Of a stretch of DNA of 64,000 nt, positions 46,650-58,534 are shown one piece after another. The notes beneath the pieces are model-generated. The model was given only the letters and a program-made list of their open reading frames with translations. It was not told where the DNA came from and did not search any database. The stretch is taken from the NCBI RefSeq assembly GCF_963169125.1, contig NC_084796.1, positions 216,714,448-216,778,447 of the forward strand. The letters run 5' to 3'. This DNA is from Humulus lupulus (Eukaryota; Streptophyta; Magnoliopsida; Rosales; Cannabaceae). The number at the start of each line of letters is the position of its first letter. Position 1 is the stretch's first letter. The position numbers and the translations under genes are program-made.

Positions 46650-48010
46650 AGTGACAAGGCCCGACCTGGCACCTCCCGCTAAGAGCCCCGCGACAAAACC
46701 AAGTGAGACAAGGTCTTGAGCAACAGGCCTTCGTCTCTCGCCAAGAGGGTCTTGCGTGAAAAGCACCTCACGCCAAGAGGGTCTCGCGCCTGGAAGGTGC
46801 CCCGTGCCTCAGAGGGGCCTCATGCCGAGAGGGCCTCGCGCCAACAGGATCGCACACATGGAAGGTTCCCCATGCCTCGTAGGTGACTCACGACTTCGCC
46901 TTGCTCGCAAAGGCCTGACGCCATAGTGTCTCGCGCGCAACATCCCCGTGCACCACATCATCTCGCGTGCAGCAGCCCGACACACCATGGCTCTGCCTTG
47001 CGTGCAGAGGCCTTGCATCACAACGTCTCGCATGCAGCAGCTACGTGCACCACATCATCTCATGCGCACCAGCCCCACACACCACGGCTCCGCCTCGCAC
47101 CATAGCATCTAGTGTGCAGTTGCCCTGTGCACCACATTATCTTGCACGGACCATCCCCATGCACCATGGCCCTGCCTCGCGTGCAAGGGCCTTGTGCCAT
47201 AGTGTCTCGTGTGCAGCAGCCCCATGCATGACATCGTCTCGTCCACACCAGCCCCGCGCACCATGGCTCTGCCTCGTGCGCAGGGGCCTCGCGCCACAGT
47301 GTCTTGCTTAGAGCAGCCCCGTGCACCACATCATCTCACGCACACCAGCCCCGCACACCACGACTTTGCCTCGCGTGCAGGGGCCTCACGCCACAGTGTC
47401 TCATGCGTAGCATCCCCACGCACCACGGCTTGGCCTCGCACGTAGGGGCCTCACGCCACGGGCCTTGGGAGGATTTCGCCTTCCATTCTCCTGGAGGTAT
47501 GAAATGAATACGGAGGTACGGACTTGAAAACCACAGATGGCAGACCCTATCCCCATGCAAGACAAGTAGTGGTCATACGTGCAAGGTACCTAACGTGGTC
47601 CTTCTCAGCCAACCTCTGACATATGTCCCCGGCAAGAAGTGCAGGTACGAGGAGTGGTGGCATGACCTGCAAGCTTCTGGCCATTTATCAGCATCGACAC
47701 CACAACCCTCTGCTCCACCACGACCAGTGCCACCACCATGACAGCGTACCCAAGTACCTTCTTGTCCCTTGGGACCACCTTTTATCCAAGACCATTAGAG
47801 CCAATCTATAAATCGATCTTCACCTATCCATCTAAGGGGTTGGAAAATTCTTGTAATATCAAACTATTCTAAGAGCCATATACGTGTTTTTCTTCTATTG
47901 TTCACTTGCAATTTTCCTTCATATTTATACAAGTAATTTTGCGTTCATTAAGTTTTGATTAATTCTTTGAGTTTTCCATCCATATTTCATTGACGAGTTT
48001 CTACCGTAAA
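46650..48010 (+). repeat. Probable 5' LTR of a second Tat-like element
   Basis: The right edge is fixed by the primer-binding site at 48016. The left edge near 46650 is a guess at TGACAAGG, where GC content jumps. A TATAAATC at 47808 and a T-rich R/U5 follow the GC-rich U3. There is no second LTR in the window to confirm the ends. Confidence 0.55.
46880..47470. repeat. GC-rich tandem repeats of about 95 bp in U3
   Basis: Units start near GTGCACCACATCATCTC at about 46949, 47044, 47129, 47224 and 47323 and carry CACCA(C/T)GGCTCTGCCTCGCGTGCA. They are diverged and lie far above local GC content. ORFs on both strands here are by-products of the repeat. Confidence 0.75.
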
Positions 48011-48015
48011 AAATT

Positions 48016-48030
48016 TGGCGCCGTCTGTGG
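48016..48030 (+). other. Primer-binding site, second Tat-like element
   Basis: TGGCGCCGTCTGTGG follows the LTR edge. This TGGCGCCGTC form is typical of plant Tat/Ogre elements. Confidence 0.8.
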
Positions 48031-48080
48031 AAAGGATAAGTGCCAAGCCATTGTTCTTCCCTTGATTCCGGCAGGAAAAG

Positions 48081-49741
48081 ATGCCAAGACGCTCTAAGTG
48101 ACGGAGAGAGCCACGTGAGGTGGAGGTCCACCTCGACGAAGATCAACAAAAACCTTCCATGAAGAATCCTCCGCCACACAAAAATGTGGATGCACCAAAG
48201 GAGCCCACGATTCCTGGAGATGAAAGGGAGGCTTCATCCCCAGCTGTCCAGCCTGATGAGAACCGTCTGCGATCCATGGCTGCTCTCGTGATAGATGCTG
48301 GAGAGCTTCCGCCTCGAAGGCCACCACAGGTGCCGAACTCCGGCTGGAAAGATCCAGGTCCATCAACGCACAGGCCGGACAAGAGTCACCGAGTGCATTC
48401 TATAACCTTGAGCTCTAGGTCTCAATTTTACGAAGAGGAGATACATGAGTTACACCGGGAGAACCAAAGGCTAGAAACCACCTTAGAAAATATGAAAGAG
48501 GTGTTGAACGACCTGCTACAAGGAAAATCAAGCGTGCCTCTTCCTAGACGAAAGGAAAAAGGCCCAGAGGGTGGAGAAACCATGGTCCCTATGGATGATG
48601 GGAGGACTCGGCTCTCCACTAGTAATACCCCTCGGAAAAAGCAGTGTGAACATCCTGGGAAGGCGAAGTAGCCCTAGAAGCCAGAGATGAAGAACAATGC
48701 TAACCCTCATAATGAAGCCGAAGTCACCTATAGGGAGGCACCACCTGACCTAAGAGAAAAGCTCAATAGAAAGAGGTCAGAAGTAAGGACAACAACTCAT
48801 GTGGCCTCTCTGAAAGGTATAGAAAAGAGAAAGGTCGACCCTATCGAGCTGAGAGCCTCCTTGAAAAGGAGGTGACAGGAGCCAGACACTGAGATGAGGA
48901 GCCATCGAAGCAAGATCATCATGGTGTCTGGGGGCACATTACCGATAAAGAGTTCGAATACGAGTCACCCTTCACGCAAGAAATTCAGTTGGAACGGCTC
49001 CTAGCCAACTTTATAGAACCTCATATGAACCCTTATGAGAGAAATATGGACCCCAAATACCATCTAGACGCGTTCAATGACCTAATGAAATTGAGAGGAA
49101 TTAATAGCACGGCTAGGTGCCACTGCTTCACTGTCACGTTAAAAGGACCTACGTACAAATGGTGTAAAAGACTTTGACCAGGGTCTATTAGGTCATGGCA
49201 ACAATTTTCCGATGAGTTTCTCTAACAACATCATGCCGTATGCGATTATACCCTACCGGGCACTAGTCTCGCTAATATAATGCAAGGTGAAGGAGAGAGC
49301 TTGAAGAGCTACATCCACAGGTTCAACATGGAGGCGGCTAAAGTGGGAAGCCTGACCAGGGGAGAACTCAAGAAGGCGATCACGGCCGGAGTGCTCCCAG
49401 GTAGTAAGCTCTGGGATAATATGCTCAAAAGGGAGGTCACAGACTTAGACGATTTCTACAAGTGGGCACAAACGTACATTCGTGTCGAAGACAACAATGA
49501 GAACTTGAAGGCATCACTTTTCAAGCCCTTAGCCCCTGAAAGTTCGATTGACGCAAAAAAGAAAAGAGTGTACGAAGGCCCAAGAGATGACCACCAGAGG
49601 AAGCACAAACACGGAGGTAATCCTAGGCAAACATCCAATACCTTCTACACTGACCCGACGCATACTAGGGAGCTTATCTTCATAGAAAACAAGAATCAAG
49701 TCCCCTTCAGGAGACCCCCATCAATGAAGAAATATCAATAA
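48081..49741 (+). pseudogene. Gag of the second Tat-like element, broken
   Basis: The frame 48120-48671 has a charged N-terminus, a coiled segment (EEEIHELHRENQRLETTLENM) and a basic tail. After interruptions, 48989-49177 gives the gag domain (ANFIEPHMNPYERNMDPKYHL, then GPTYKWCKRL, stop). 49280-49741 gives GESLKSYIHRFNMEAAKVG, an ITAGVLPGS block and a basic linker. The zinc-like motif CQYHKDIGHTTAKC follows after the stop at 49739. Confidence 0.85.
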
Positions 49742-50660
49742 AAGAGAGACCCTATAAATCACTGTCAGTATCATAAAGACATTGGCCACACCACCGCGAA
49801 ATGCACTCATTTAAAGGTGGAAATAGAGGACCTCTTACGCAGGGGGCACTTGGGTAGATACGTCCAAATAGAAAATGAAAGACCAACTGATAGACCACCC
49901 TTGCCATGAGCACGAGATGTAGCCCCAGAAGTGTAAGGAGAGGTGAGGACGATCTTTGGAGGACCAAGATTCGGAAGAAAATCGAGAAAAGGGCGATATA
50001 GGTACGCCAAGGAAGCCAGACAAAGCCCACCCTCATGCATGCTAAGCTTAGAACAAGGACCCCCAAAAAACTTTAAAGGGGAAAATGATTCAGTAACCCT
50101 CACAATGACCCCTTGGTGTTGACTGTTCAGCTTGCAAACATGAGGGTACATCGGGTCCTGGTGGACAATGGAAGCTCTGTAGACATCCTATATCGTCTGG
50201 CCTTAGAGAAGATGGGACTGGGTATCAGGAACCTAAAGCCCTGTAACACCTCCCTGTATGGGTTTACAGGAGACTCGATATAACCCCTGGGCACAATCGA
50301 GTCAACTCTCACCATGGGAGAGCCACCCAGACAAACCATTATAATGATGAACTTTGTCATAGTAAGTTGTTCCTCGGCCTTCAACGTGGTATTAGGGAGG
50401 CCCTCCCTGAGAGAATTGAAGGCGATAACCTCAGTATACCACTTGGCCATAAAATTCCCAACTCCTGGGGGGTGGCGAGCGTGAAAGGGGAACATAAATA
50501 AGCATGGGAATGTTATAACACGTCCCTTTGCACAACCACGAGACTGCCATAACTTATGGCGATGGTAGTGCATGGGAGCGCAAACCCGAAAGAGTTCAAC
50601 CCCAAAGTAACTGAGGATATCAGAATTGATGGTTGTCCATACGTGCCTGAGAAAGAACAT
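49742..50660 (+). pseudogene. Aspartic protease of the second Tat-like element
   Basis: After the zinc motif and a HLKVEIEDLLRRGHLGRY segment, the protease begins at about 50104 with [15 protein letters not shown] and the active site [11 protein letters not shown] (Asp at 50164, intact). A FNVVLGRPSL block follows. Stops and shifts occur before and after. There is no RT, RNase H or integrase behind it. Confidence 0.8.
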
Positions 50661-51070
50661 TGCGTAAAGCTCCACTTTTAGTTTGGTAAGTCAAAAGGGT
50701 TACCATAGTTAGCCCCCTAACAACTATGAATTAGAGGGGTAACTTAGATGCCCTGATATGTAGTAAGAACATCGTCGCCACAAATACCTATGTACTATCC
50801 TTATTTTTAATGAATATGTTTTTTTTATTGGCATGTCACACTCCTCATTTACCTGAGCACTTATCTAACTTTTGTGTACCTATCACCAATTGGAATTAAC
50901 AAAGTGCCTGACAAGATAAATCTCGCCAACCACTTGGGGGTAGGGTACACAGCCATAAATAGTTCTAAAAGAGACCTTTATAAAAAAATACAAGGAAGAA
51001 AACCTTGCAAGGCATCTCTCGAGTTCACAAGTTATGAACATCAAGAGGGTGAAAAGGTCCTACTGGAAGA
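50661..51070. other. Non-coding spacer after protease
   Basis: No pol sequence is found. The stretch resembles the post-pol spacer of the element at 26093 in position only. A short plus frame near 50874-51089 has no known domain. Confidence 0.5.
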
Positions 51071-51420
51071 GCCTCCTAATAAAGGTTGATACCTCCACGA
51101 GAGGGAAGGCCTCAAGAAGAGCCTCCTTATAAAGGCTGATGCCTCCCCGAGAAGAAAGGCCTCAAGAAGAGCCTCCTAATAAAGGTTGATACCTCCACGA
51201 GAGGAAATGCCTCAAGAAGAGCCTCCAAGTAAAGGTTGATGCCTCCAAGAGATGAAAGGCCTCAGGAGGAGCCTCCTAGTAAAGGATTATACCTCCACGA
51301 GAGCAAATGCCTCGGGAAGAGCCTCCTAATAAAGGTTGATACCTCCACGAGAGGAAAGACCTCAGGAAGAGCCTCCTAGTAAAGGCTGATGCCTCCATGA
51401 GAGGAAAGGCCTCAGGAAGA
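51071..51420. repeat. Seven exact-length 50-bp tandem repeats
   Basis: Units start GCCTCC at 51071, 51121, 51171, 51221, 51271, 51321 and 51371, each exactly 50 bp, with the pattern GCCTCCTAATAAAGG...ACCTCCACGAGAGG...GCCTCA. Base substitutions occur but there are no insertions or deletions between units. Confidence 0.93.
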
Positions 51421-51879
51421 TCATCCACCAATAAGCCTAGAGTGGCCACCAAGATGACTAGCCAAAAAGGGTCCTAAAAGAGATCCTTGAGAAGATAGTA
51501 TTATGCATAATGACGAGTAGGACACTTCTGGCAAGAAATAATAAGAACACGTAAAAGTATATAAAAGGATGACTAGTTCCCAAAGGGTCAACATATCCTT
51601 ATAAATACAATCAAGGTGCACCAAAGAGAAAACTATCGAACCCCTTCGCATGGGCTCAAAAGGACCTCAAGCATAATAAATAAAAAGTAAAAAAAAAAGA
51701 GACCTATTGTACCCCTTTTTGCCAACTCAAAAGGACTTCAAGCATAGAGAAGCCAAAATAAATGATCATATATATATATAAAGTTGCAATAACGTGGCAG
51801 GACTTAGGAAAGTTAAAAAAAAATGATAAGCTCAAATGAGCATACAACCAAATCAAATTAAAGGATAACAAATGCAGAA

Positions 51880-54283
51880 GCAAAATCTCAAGGCCTCCCG
51901 CCGCGAGCATTCCACTCTGCCACCTTGGCGACAACATGCCCACCAAAGGAGGAGAAATCGAAGTTAGGATTTTGCCTCCACACTCAATAGAGGGTGCACT
52001 CTATAGATTTGTATTCGATCTCGGCCAAATTCGCCTCCAGGATAGTGATCCTCTCCTGCAACGTTGCAACCTTGGTTTCCGCTCCCTAAAGATCAGCCTC
52101 CAGACGAGGGACCTTCTCCCGCAACATCACAACCTTGGTTTCCGCTCTCCTCCTCTTTTTTGAAGATGAAGAGGCCTTCTCCAAGGCCTTCTCTAGCTTG
52201 ATCCTGGTGTCATTAAACTCCCTCTCAAGCTCCTGAACTTTTACCATGAGACGGTCCCTTTTAGCGTTCGACAAGGAGAGGTCCTACGCCGAGTCGGCAA
52301 AGCTTTGAGCCACCAAAGATGCCTGAAAGAAAGAAAAAAGAAAAAAAATATTGGTGAGCAAATAAAGAACTCAAAACCATAAAAAGAAAAGAAAGAGTAA
52401 GACTAATGTAAGACGCATGAACTCACCCAAGTTGTGGAGCGCACAAGGGTCTCCCAAAGCTTCGACATGGAAAAATTTCCAAGACCTCTCCACTCGGTCT
52501 CAGGAATACCTTCGGCGACCTGGGTTACCTTTGCTCATAAGAGGCCGCCATACGACCCACCCAAGGTTTCCCCTCCAAATCAGGGGCACACGGCTAAGCA
52601 GGGACAGATGACCCACTCACCAAAGGAGGAGGAGGCAAAGGAACACCAGAAAAATGGGTCCCCGACGGACCAAGATTGATGGGAGCATGAGGAAGAGTAT
52701 CATATTCCTCATAAAAGTGCATGAAGAAGCACCTTGGCATGGCTTGTGGATCGCAGGAATGAGAAGCCATGTCACAGTCCATAGGGACCAAAGGAGGGCA
52801 CCCCCTGGGAGACGGAGATGATCAGGGTGGGAATCTGGATTCTGGGGAAACCTCCTTAGGCACCCAATTTGCATCATCCCCATCCAAGTGAAGTTCGACT
52901 AAAGTTGCCTTCTTCCTTCGTTCGAAAATATGCAACAACGAATCGGGATCTGAAACTGTGGACAAACCATAGCGGTTAAGGTTGGCCATAGTGAAGAGAC
53001 GGGCATCCATTTTTTTAGCAGGGTCGACATCAAGAAAGGTGTCCACTGGTGCTGCCTCCAACTCAGGAATGTCGGGGACACCAACGTTCTTTGCATAATC
53101 AACACAGTTACCAATATGAGCATAAGTCCCAAAATAACAAATTCAAGGTAAAAGGAAGAAAAGCTTGAAATACTTACTTTGGGACGAGTGAAAGTGTTCA
53201 CGTACAAAAAGGGGACCTTTCACGAAGAAAAAGTCCTGCTTCTAGGACCCCAGTTTGGATACAGAGCCCTCTATGAGGGAAACCTAAGAATTAGCTTTTT
53301 GCAAGAAATAGAAACCTTTGGATTTAGGGGTTGGCATGTGGTTTTACATAAAGTGCACCTCTTGAGCCTTAGGAGCACGGTGGTTGAGCTCAATAAATGC
53401 CATGTATAGGCAGCTTAAGGTTAGCCAGCTCTTAGGCTTCAGCTGGAGCGGAGCAAGGTCGAAATGGTTAAGGATCATGACGAAGAATGGGTGTAAGGGA
53501 ATGGTCCCACCCGCCTTCAGGATATGCTCACTCATGGCCACGTACCCTGGGGGGGATTATCAGCCCGACACTTGTTGGAAGGAACATATAGCTTGTACTC
53601 CTTGCCAATATGGTATTTCTCAGATATCTCCAACAGCCGGTTCTCTAACACGTTGGACACAATAGAAGACGCCAGCAGAGGACCAGAATCTGGCCCCTCG
53701 GGAGCTACCTATTGCTGCACTTTCTTCGACATATCTGCAAAAGCCAAAGAAAAAGGTGAGGTTGAAACAGAGCACTTTAACCTCCATTTTTTCTTTGTAG
53801 CAAGAGTTTTCCACCGAGTCGCTGAGAGTGGAAGTGCAGAGCAAGGGTGAATTGAAGACAAGGGTTGAGGGGAACCCGGGGTGACCTCATGACAACTAGA
53901 AGGGGAGAACGGGGCAAGAGGTTTTCGTCCATGAACTCCAAATCCATTTGTAGATCAAAAAGGCTCACTCCAAGGTTTGCAATGTGGTCACTAAGGTCAA
54001 AGGAGAAAGTAACTTTATCACCCCTCAAAATTGAATCTATTTCACTCTCCACCACCCAAATTTTACACCTAAGTTCAGCCATGTGCTCAAGGTGACGTAT
54101 ACGGGCATGCCTCAAAGTGTCATAGTCTTGGTGAGGGTTGTTTTTGGGGGACTCTGAGTCTGAAGATAAGTCTACAAACTCGACCCCCGGAGGAATGCCA
54201 AACAATTCCTCACATGCCATAGAACCTCGTCTTGTAGGTAATAAGGGTGCACGTGTAGGTGAAGGGGGTGCTACAACACACAA
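51880..54283 (-). pseudogene. Antisense gene of the second Tat-like element, broken
   Basis: The minus-strand pieces follow the same plan as at 38514-34612. Frame 54283-53777 is an acidic N-terminal part. Frame 53541-53344 carries IPLHPFFVMILNHFDLAPLQL followed by a WLTLSCLYMAF helix, the PF04195-type core; it continues with stops to a FFFVKG segment near 53210. Frame 53061-52822 is an acidic region. Frame 52274-52086 is a heptad-rich coiled coil, and similar coiled-coil coding continues with shifts to about 51960. Function unknown. Confidence 0.7.
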
Positions 54284-54299
54284 AGGAACGAGCTCAAAA

Positions 54300-56205
54300 C
54301 CTCCCCAGAATATTTCCTTAGCTAGCTAGATAGTAGTAGTAGTAGTTAGTATTAGTTAGTAGTATGTTAGTTACTGTGGATTTTGGTTCAAGACGGGACT
54401 TAGTTGGAAACTCATAGCAACAATTGTGGATTTTATAAGTTTAACCTATAGTTTATGAATATTAATTATAACATAAGGTTTGATTATTATTGATGGTTCT
54501 AGATATATTATTTATTATAACCTAAGGTTTAGATAGAGCCATTAAGAGCATGACACTTGTCATAATCATGATTATTAAGGAATTAAGTATTTTGATGGAT
54601 AGTTTAAATAAAAGAAAGATATAAAAGCTCTAGAACCTTCCAGCAGTTGTTAGGATCGTATTATACCTTAGTTAAATCTATTTATCTAATTCAAATTATG
54701 CGGAAAAAGTGCAAATATGTGTTTAATATATCAACGTATGCCAATATTTCGCAGCATAGGGACCGATATATTGCCTACAGAAGATATGGAAAACACGTCG
54801 ACTTTTCACGAACGTACAAACAGGGCTCGGGATTAGGGTAGAGCCGATATATCGCCTATAGGTGGGCGATATATCGCCTCTAGTGATAATTTTTGTAAAG
54901 TTTGTGATTTTTGAATTTAAAAATACCCTTAACAACTTAGACCCGCCTTTGAACGATTTTGACCGAGTTCTGGGCGTCAGTTGAACAAAAATTCAAATAA
55001 TTTTCATTTTATAATCATTTATTTATTCAAATTAAAAGGGGTTAGTTTCACTCCACGAACTCTATAAATAGGACCTAGTGCTCAGCCTTTTTCTTCATTC
55101 TTCAAGCATTTGATCAGAGCCTCCAAGGTGCTAGTGTTACTATAGAGAGATACACTTGGGTTTTTGGTTAAAGTTTTATCATTCTAAGCTTTTATAAACA
55201 CTTGGGAAGTGAGAAATAGTGTGATTTCGGTATTGAGGTTTAGGCCAATCCATAAGGTCATTCAAGGTATTCCTATTCCTTAAGTCCAGTTCTTTATGAT
55301 TCATTAGTTTTCTTTAGTTTCTTTTTATTCATATCCTAACTCTTGTTTATGATTCTTGATTAGGTATTTATGTTCTTGAAACTTAAGGTCCTTCTTGGTA
55401 AGTTCCTTCTTGATGGTTTAGTTCTCATATTCATCTTTATTCTTTAGAGATTCTCACCATTTTTACTGTTGGTTTATAGGAGTGTTCTAATCTCATTCTT
55501 GTTCCCAAAAATCCTGGCTTTTGGTAAGGAAAATATGATAGATTTTATGTGCTTATATGTTATGTTTATGTTATGTTATGTTTATTTTATGATATGTATA
55601 TGTATAGTATGTTTTATAGTCCTTGGGCATATTACTTGTTTAGCTGGCAAGCCCCAAGAATTTATCGGCATATGACTTGCTTAGCTAGCAAGCCCCACAA
55701 ATTTATGGGCATATGACTTGCTTTGCTAACAAGCCCCAAGAAGTATGATGGCCATTATAGTCCTATATGATATATGTTTTGTAGTATATGTTATATGATT
55801 GTTAGTAGATTTTCCTTGCTAGGCATTAGGCTCACTCCTTTATTTTTAGTGTGATGCAGGAAAATGATTATGGAGGCGGAAGGATTCTTGGTAGCTTGGC
55901 TTGTGTGTTGAGGATGAATGGAATGAATGGACAGCGTGTCGATCGAGGACGACGTTATTTATTTTTAGTCTTTTAAATTATGTTTTTGATGTAATTCCAC
56001 AACTAGTATTTAAAGTTTATGTTTTATGTTTTATCAAATAATGGGTACCCATACCGTATCTTATATTTTATTTTGTAATATGCACAATATTATATTGGGG
56101 TTTTAATAAAGTTATGATTATTTCTTATGTATGTTTTCTCAAAAGTGGTAGCTATGTCTAGTAGTTTTAATGGTCCAATGTCTTAGAAATAGTTGGGTCA
56201 TTACA
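54300..56205 (+). repeat. Ty3/gypsy LTR (LTR-B), same family as 18664-20587
   Basis: Homology with LTR-A begins at about 54300 (CTTAGCTA..., GTGGATTTTGGTTCA) and runs to the final CATTACA at 56205. A TATAAATA lies near 55065, CGATATATCG palindromes lie in U3, and a triplicated GGGCATA...GCCCC repeat lies at 55620-55745. The exact left end is unclear and may be slightly truncated. A (TAG)n run sits near 54328. Confidence 0.8.
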
Positions 56206-56206
56206 G

Positions 56207-56220
56207 TTGGTATCAAAGCA
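56207..56220 (+). other. Primer-binding site after LTR-B
   Basis: TTGGTATCAAAGCA follows the LTR with one base spacing, matching the tRNA-Met type with one substitution. It makes LTR-B a 5' LTR. The internal region is cut off about 55 bp later by the mosaic element. Confidence 0.8.
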
Positions 56221-56591
56221 ATGGTTAAATTGAATGAAGTTCTCCTTGATACACACGCTCAAGCTCCGAATCTAACACTACACCAAATACCCCTTTCCAT
56301 GACACATGAATATAATAGTATTGAAAAAGTATTATAATACATCAAATAATAAAATAATAGGTGGGAAAAAAAATTGGCCGTATCAAAATTGGCGGTACCA
56401 AAATTTTGGAGCCAAATTATCTTCTACTTTTTACTTTTTTATTTGCCTCTATTTTTTTATTTCCAAGGCTCTAAACAATTTTCTAGCACACTTCTGACCA
56501 TCCCTCGTCTTCCTCTTCCTCTTCTTCTTCTTCTTCCGCCTGCTTGATTCTAGTTAGGGTTTCAGTATCAGCCACCGTCTTCCTCTTCTTC

Positions 56592-56687
56592 TTCCGCCTG
56601 CTTGATTCTAAACCCAGCCGTGACGCTTGTTCCCTCGTCTGCAAGCGGTGGCTATCCCTAGAGCGCCTTAGTCGCACCACGCTTCGA
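56592..56687 (+). pseudogene. F-box/LRR protein (FBL4-like) exon 1 fragment
   Basis: The translation FRLLDSKPSRDACSLVCKRW, continuing LSLERLSRTTLR, matches the F-box end of plant F-box/LRR-repeat protein 4. It is preceded by a tandem-duplicated CTTCTTCCGCCTGCTTGATT block (about 56535 and 56587). After CGA 56687 it runs straight into the E3 ligase fragment in a different frame. In the source gene, the F-box would contact the SKP1 adaptor of an SCF ubiquitin ligase. Confidence 0.75.
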
Positions 56688-56688
56688 A

Positions 56689-57269
56689 AATGGGCAGTCT
56701 TCAAATTCCAACAATGACCCATCTTTCGTTTGCGAGATATGTGCGGAACCCAAGTCTAGAAGTGAGTCATTTAGGATCAAAGGTTGTAGCCATTCTTACT
56801 GTTCTGGGTGCATGGCCAGGTACGTTGCTTCAAAGCTTCAAGATAACATTACGAGAATCGATTACCCTATTTTTGGTTGTAACGGGTCATTGGAGCCCGA
56901 GTATTGTCGTTCAATACTTCCCCCGGAGGTGTTTGACAGGTGGGACACGGCGTTGTGTGGGGCTCTGATTCTTGGGACTGAAAAGTTTTACTATCTGTAC
57001 AAGGATTGCTCAGTGATGTCGATCGATGATGGAAAAGAGGTCATAACGAGCTCGGAGTGCCCAAGTTGCTATAGAATGTTTTGCGCGCAGTGTAAGGTTC
57101 CTTGGCATGAACGGATTGAGTGTGCGGAGTTTCAGAAGTTGAATAAGGACGAGAGAGAGAAGGAAGATATTCTGTTGAAGAACCTTGCTCAGAATAAGCA
57201 GTGGAAAAGGTGTCCAACTTGCAAATACTATGTTGAAAGATCATCTGGTTGCTTGTTCATACAATGCAG
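56689..57269 (+). pseudogene. RING-between-RING E3 ubiquitin ligase fragment
   Basis: An open frame from 56689 encodes RING1 (VCEICAEP, GCSHSYCSGCMARYV, GCNGSLEPEYC), the IBR domain (ECPSCYRMFCAQC, then WHERIEC) and the start of RING2 (CPTCKYYVERSSGCLFIQC). It ends at a donor-like CAG/GTCAG at 57270, so the last RING2 ligands and C-terminus are absent. There is no initiating Met in a normal context. It resembles plant RNF144/ARI-like ligases that pass ubiquitin through a RING2 cysteine. As a truncated piece it should be inactive, but it is remarkably free of stops for about 190 codons. Confidence 0.85.
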
Positions 57270-57701
57270 GTCAGATTTTTCATTTCCTTTGGATGTTTCT
57301 TTCATGGTTTCTAGTGTCATTAACTATTTTATTTCTACTTATTCACTCTCTTTTTCAAGTACCACTACAAATGATATACATTTAATAGCTTGTTCAGTTA
57401 TCTGAATAATGGTGTGGACTGGTGAGAGAGCTTTACCTGCTTTTTCTCTTGTAATGTTCATTCCTTCATGTTCATGGTTCTTGTCCATATATACTTAGAA
57501 AATGACTTGTCTTATTCTTGGAATTCGCTTACAATTGAAACTTCTTACTGCATTAGCTAGCTATTCGAACAAATATGGAAGTTAAAGGTGCTATGTAGAA
57601 AGAGACCAGACACCGGTTGTAGATAGACTATATTGACATAATGGACAAAAGTCTCTAAAGTCATTTTTCGGTGGTCTGACCTCCAAAGTCCAAAAAGATC
57701 A
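57270..57701 (+). other. Intron and junction sequence between captured fragments
   Basis: Non-coding. It starts with the E3 ligase intron and must contain the join to the F-box/LRR gene's sequence before 57702. I cannot place the junction by eye. Confidence 0.55.
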
Positions 57702-57998
57702 ATAGCTCTTGGTTGTGGGAATTCATTGTAAGCTCTTGGTATTGATGCTTGTGCTAAGATAACTGATGTCTCACTGGAAGCAGTGGGCGTACATTACAAG
57801 TCTCTTGAGACCCTTTCTTTAGATTCTGAGTTCATGCACAACAAAGGGGTGCTTGCTGTAACCCAAGGATGCCCATTTTTTAAAGTATTGAAGCTACAAT
57901 GCATCAATGTTACTGATGAGGCTTTGAAAGCTGTAGGCACTTCTTGTGCGTCATTGGAGTTATTAGCTCTATATAGTTTCCAGAGATTCACAGATAAG
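57702..57998 (+). pseudogene. F-box/LRR (FBL4-like) LRR exon A
   Basis: Leucine-rich repeats read IALGCGNSL, stop (TAA 57729), ALGIDACAKITDVSLEAVG, LDSEFMHNKGVLAVTQGCP, KLQCINVTDEALKAVG, LALYSFQRFTDK. These align with the FBL4 middle repeats. The exon closes at a GTTAGT donor, and the phase fits exon B. One nonsense codon is the only defect. Leucine-rich repeats of FBL proteins bind substrates for SCF ubiquitin ligases. Confidence 0.85.
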
Positions 57999-58348
57999 TT
58001 AGTGCCATTTTTTAATATTTCTCACCTCAGTTTTTACATCTTTATTTGATATGTGTTTTTGGTCATTTATTGTCGAGCAATGTGCTATCTGATTAGAGGT
58101 ATGAAGAATCTGTAACCATAGAACTCATTGGAACAAATTAAATCTTGTGTACTTTTTTTTTGTCTATTTCATTTGCTCTTAGGTTCATTTTTCAATTTTT
58201 CTATTGATTGCCTCTAAATGTTATTGGGTACCTTAGTTTATAAGATAGAAGAGATGTGATAACATCTTGGATTTTTTTCATATCTTTATTCTATTTTCTA
58301 GTAAGTTTAGTACTTATTCTTTCATTTCATCCTGATTTTAAAACTCAG

Positions 58349-58534
58349 GGGTTTACGTGCCATTGGGAATGGATGTAAGAAGCTAAAAGATCTCACTCTA
58401 AGTGACTGCTATTTCCTAAGTGACAAGGGTTTGGAAGCTATTGCCACTGGTTGCAAGCAACTTACTCATCTTACAGTTAATGAGTGCCACAATATTGGTA
58501 CTCTGGGACTGGAATTCATTAGGAAATCTTGCTC
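58349..58534 (+). pseudogene. F-box/LRR (FBL4-like) LRR exon B
   Basis: After an AAACTCAG acceptor, the open frame reads GLRAIGNGCKKLKDLTLSDC, GLEAIATGCKQLTHLTVNEC and HNIGTLGLEFIRKSC, then a TC/GTATGT donor. Phase with exons A and C is kept, and no stop is present. The intron 57999-58348 is non-coding and T-rich. Confidence 0.87.

Noticed and set aside
46809..47560. Overlapping ORFs on both strands in the GC-rich block
   Set aside because: All follow the 95-bp tandem repeat and show no domain.
51071..51420. CRISPR-like array
   Set aside because: Repeats abut directly with no spacers and the DNA is plant retrotransposon sequence; it is a tandem repeat.
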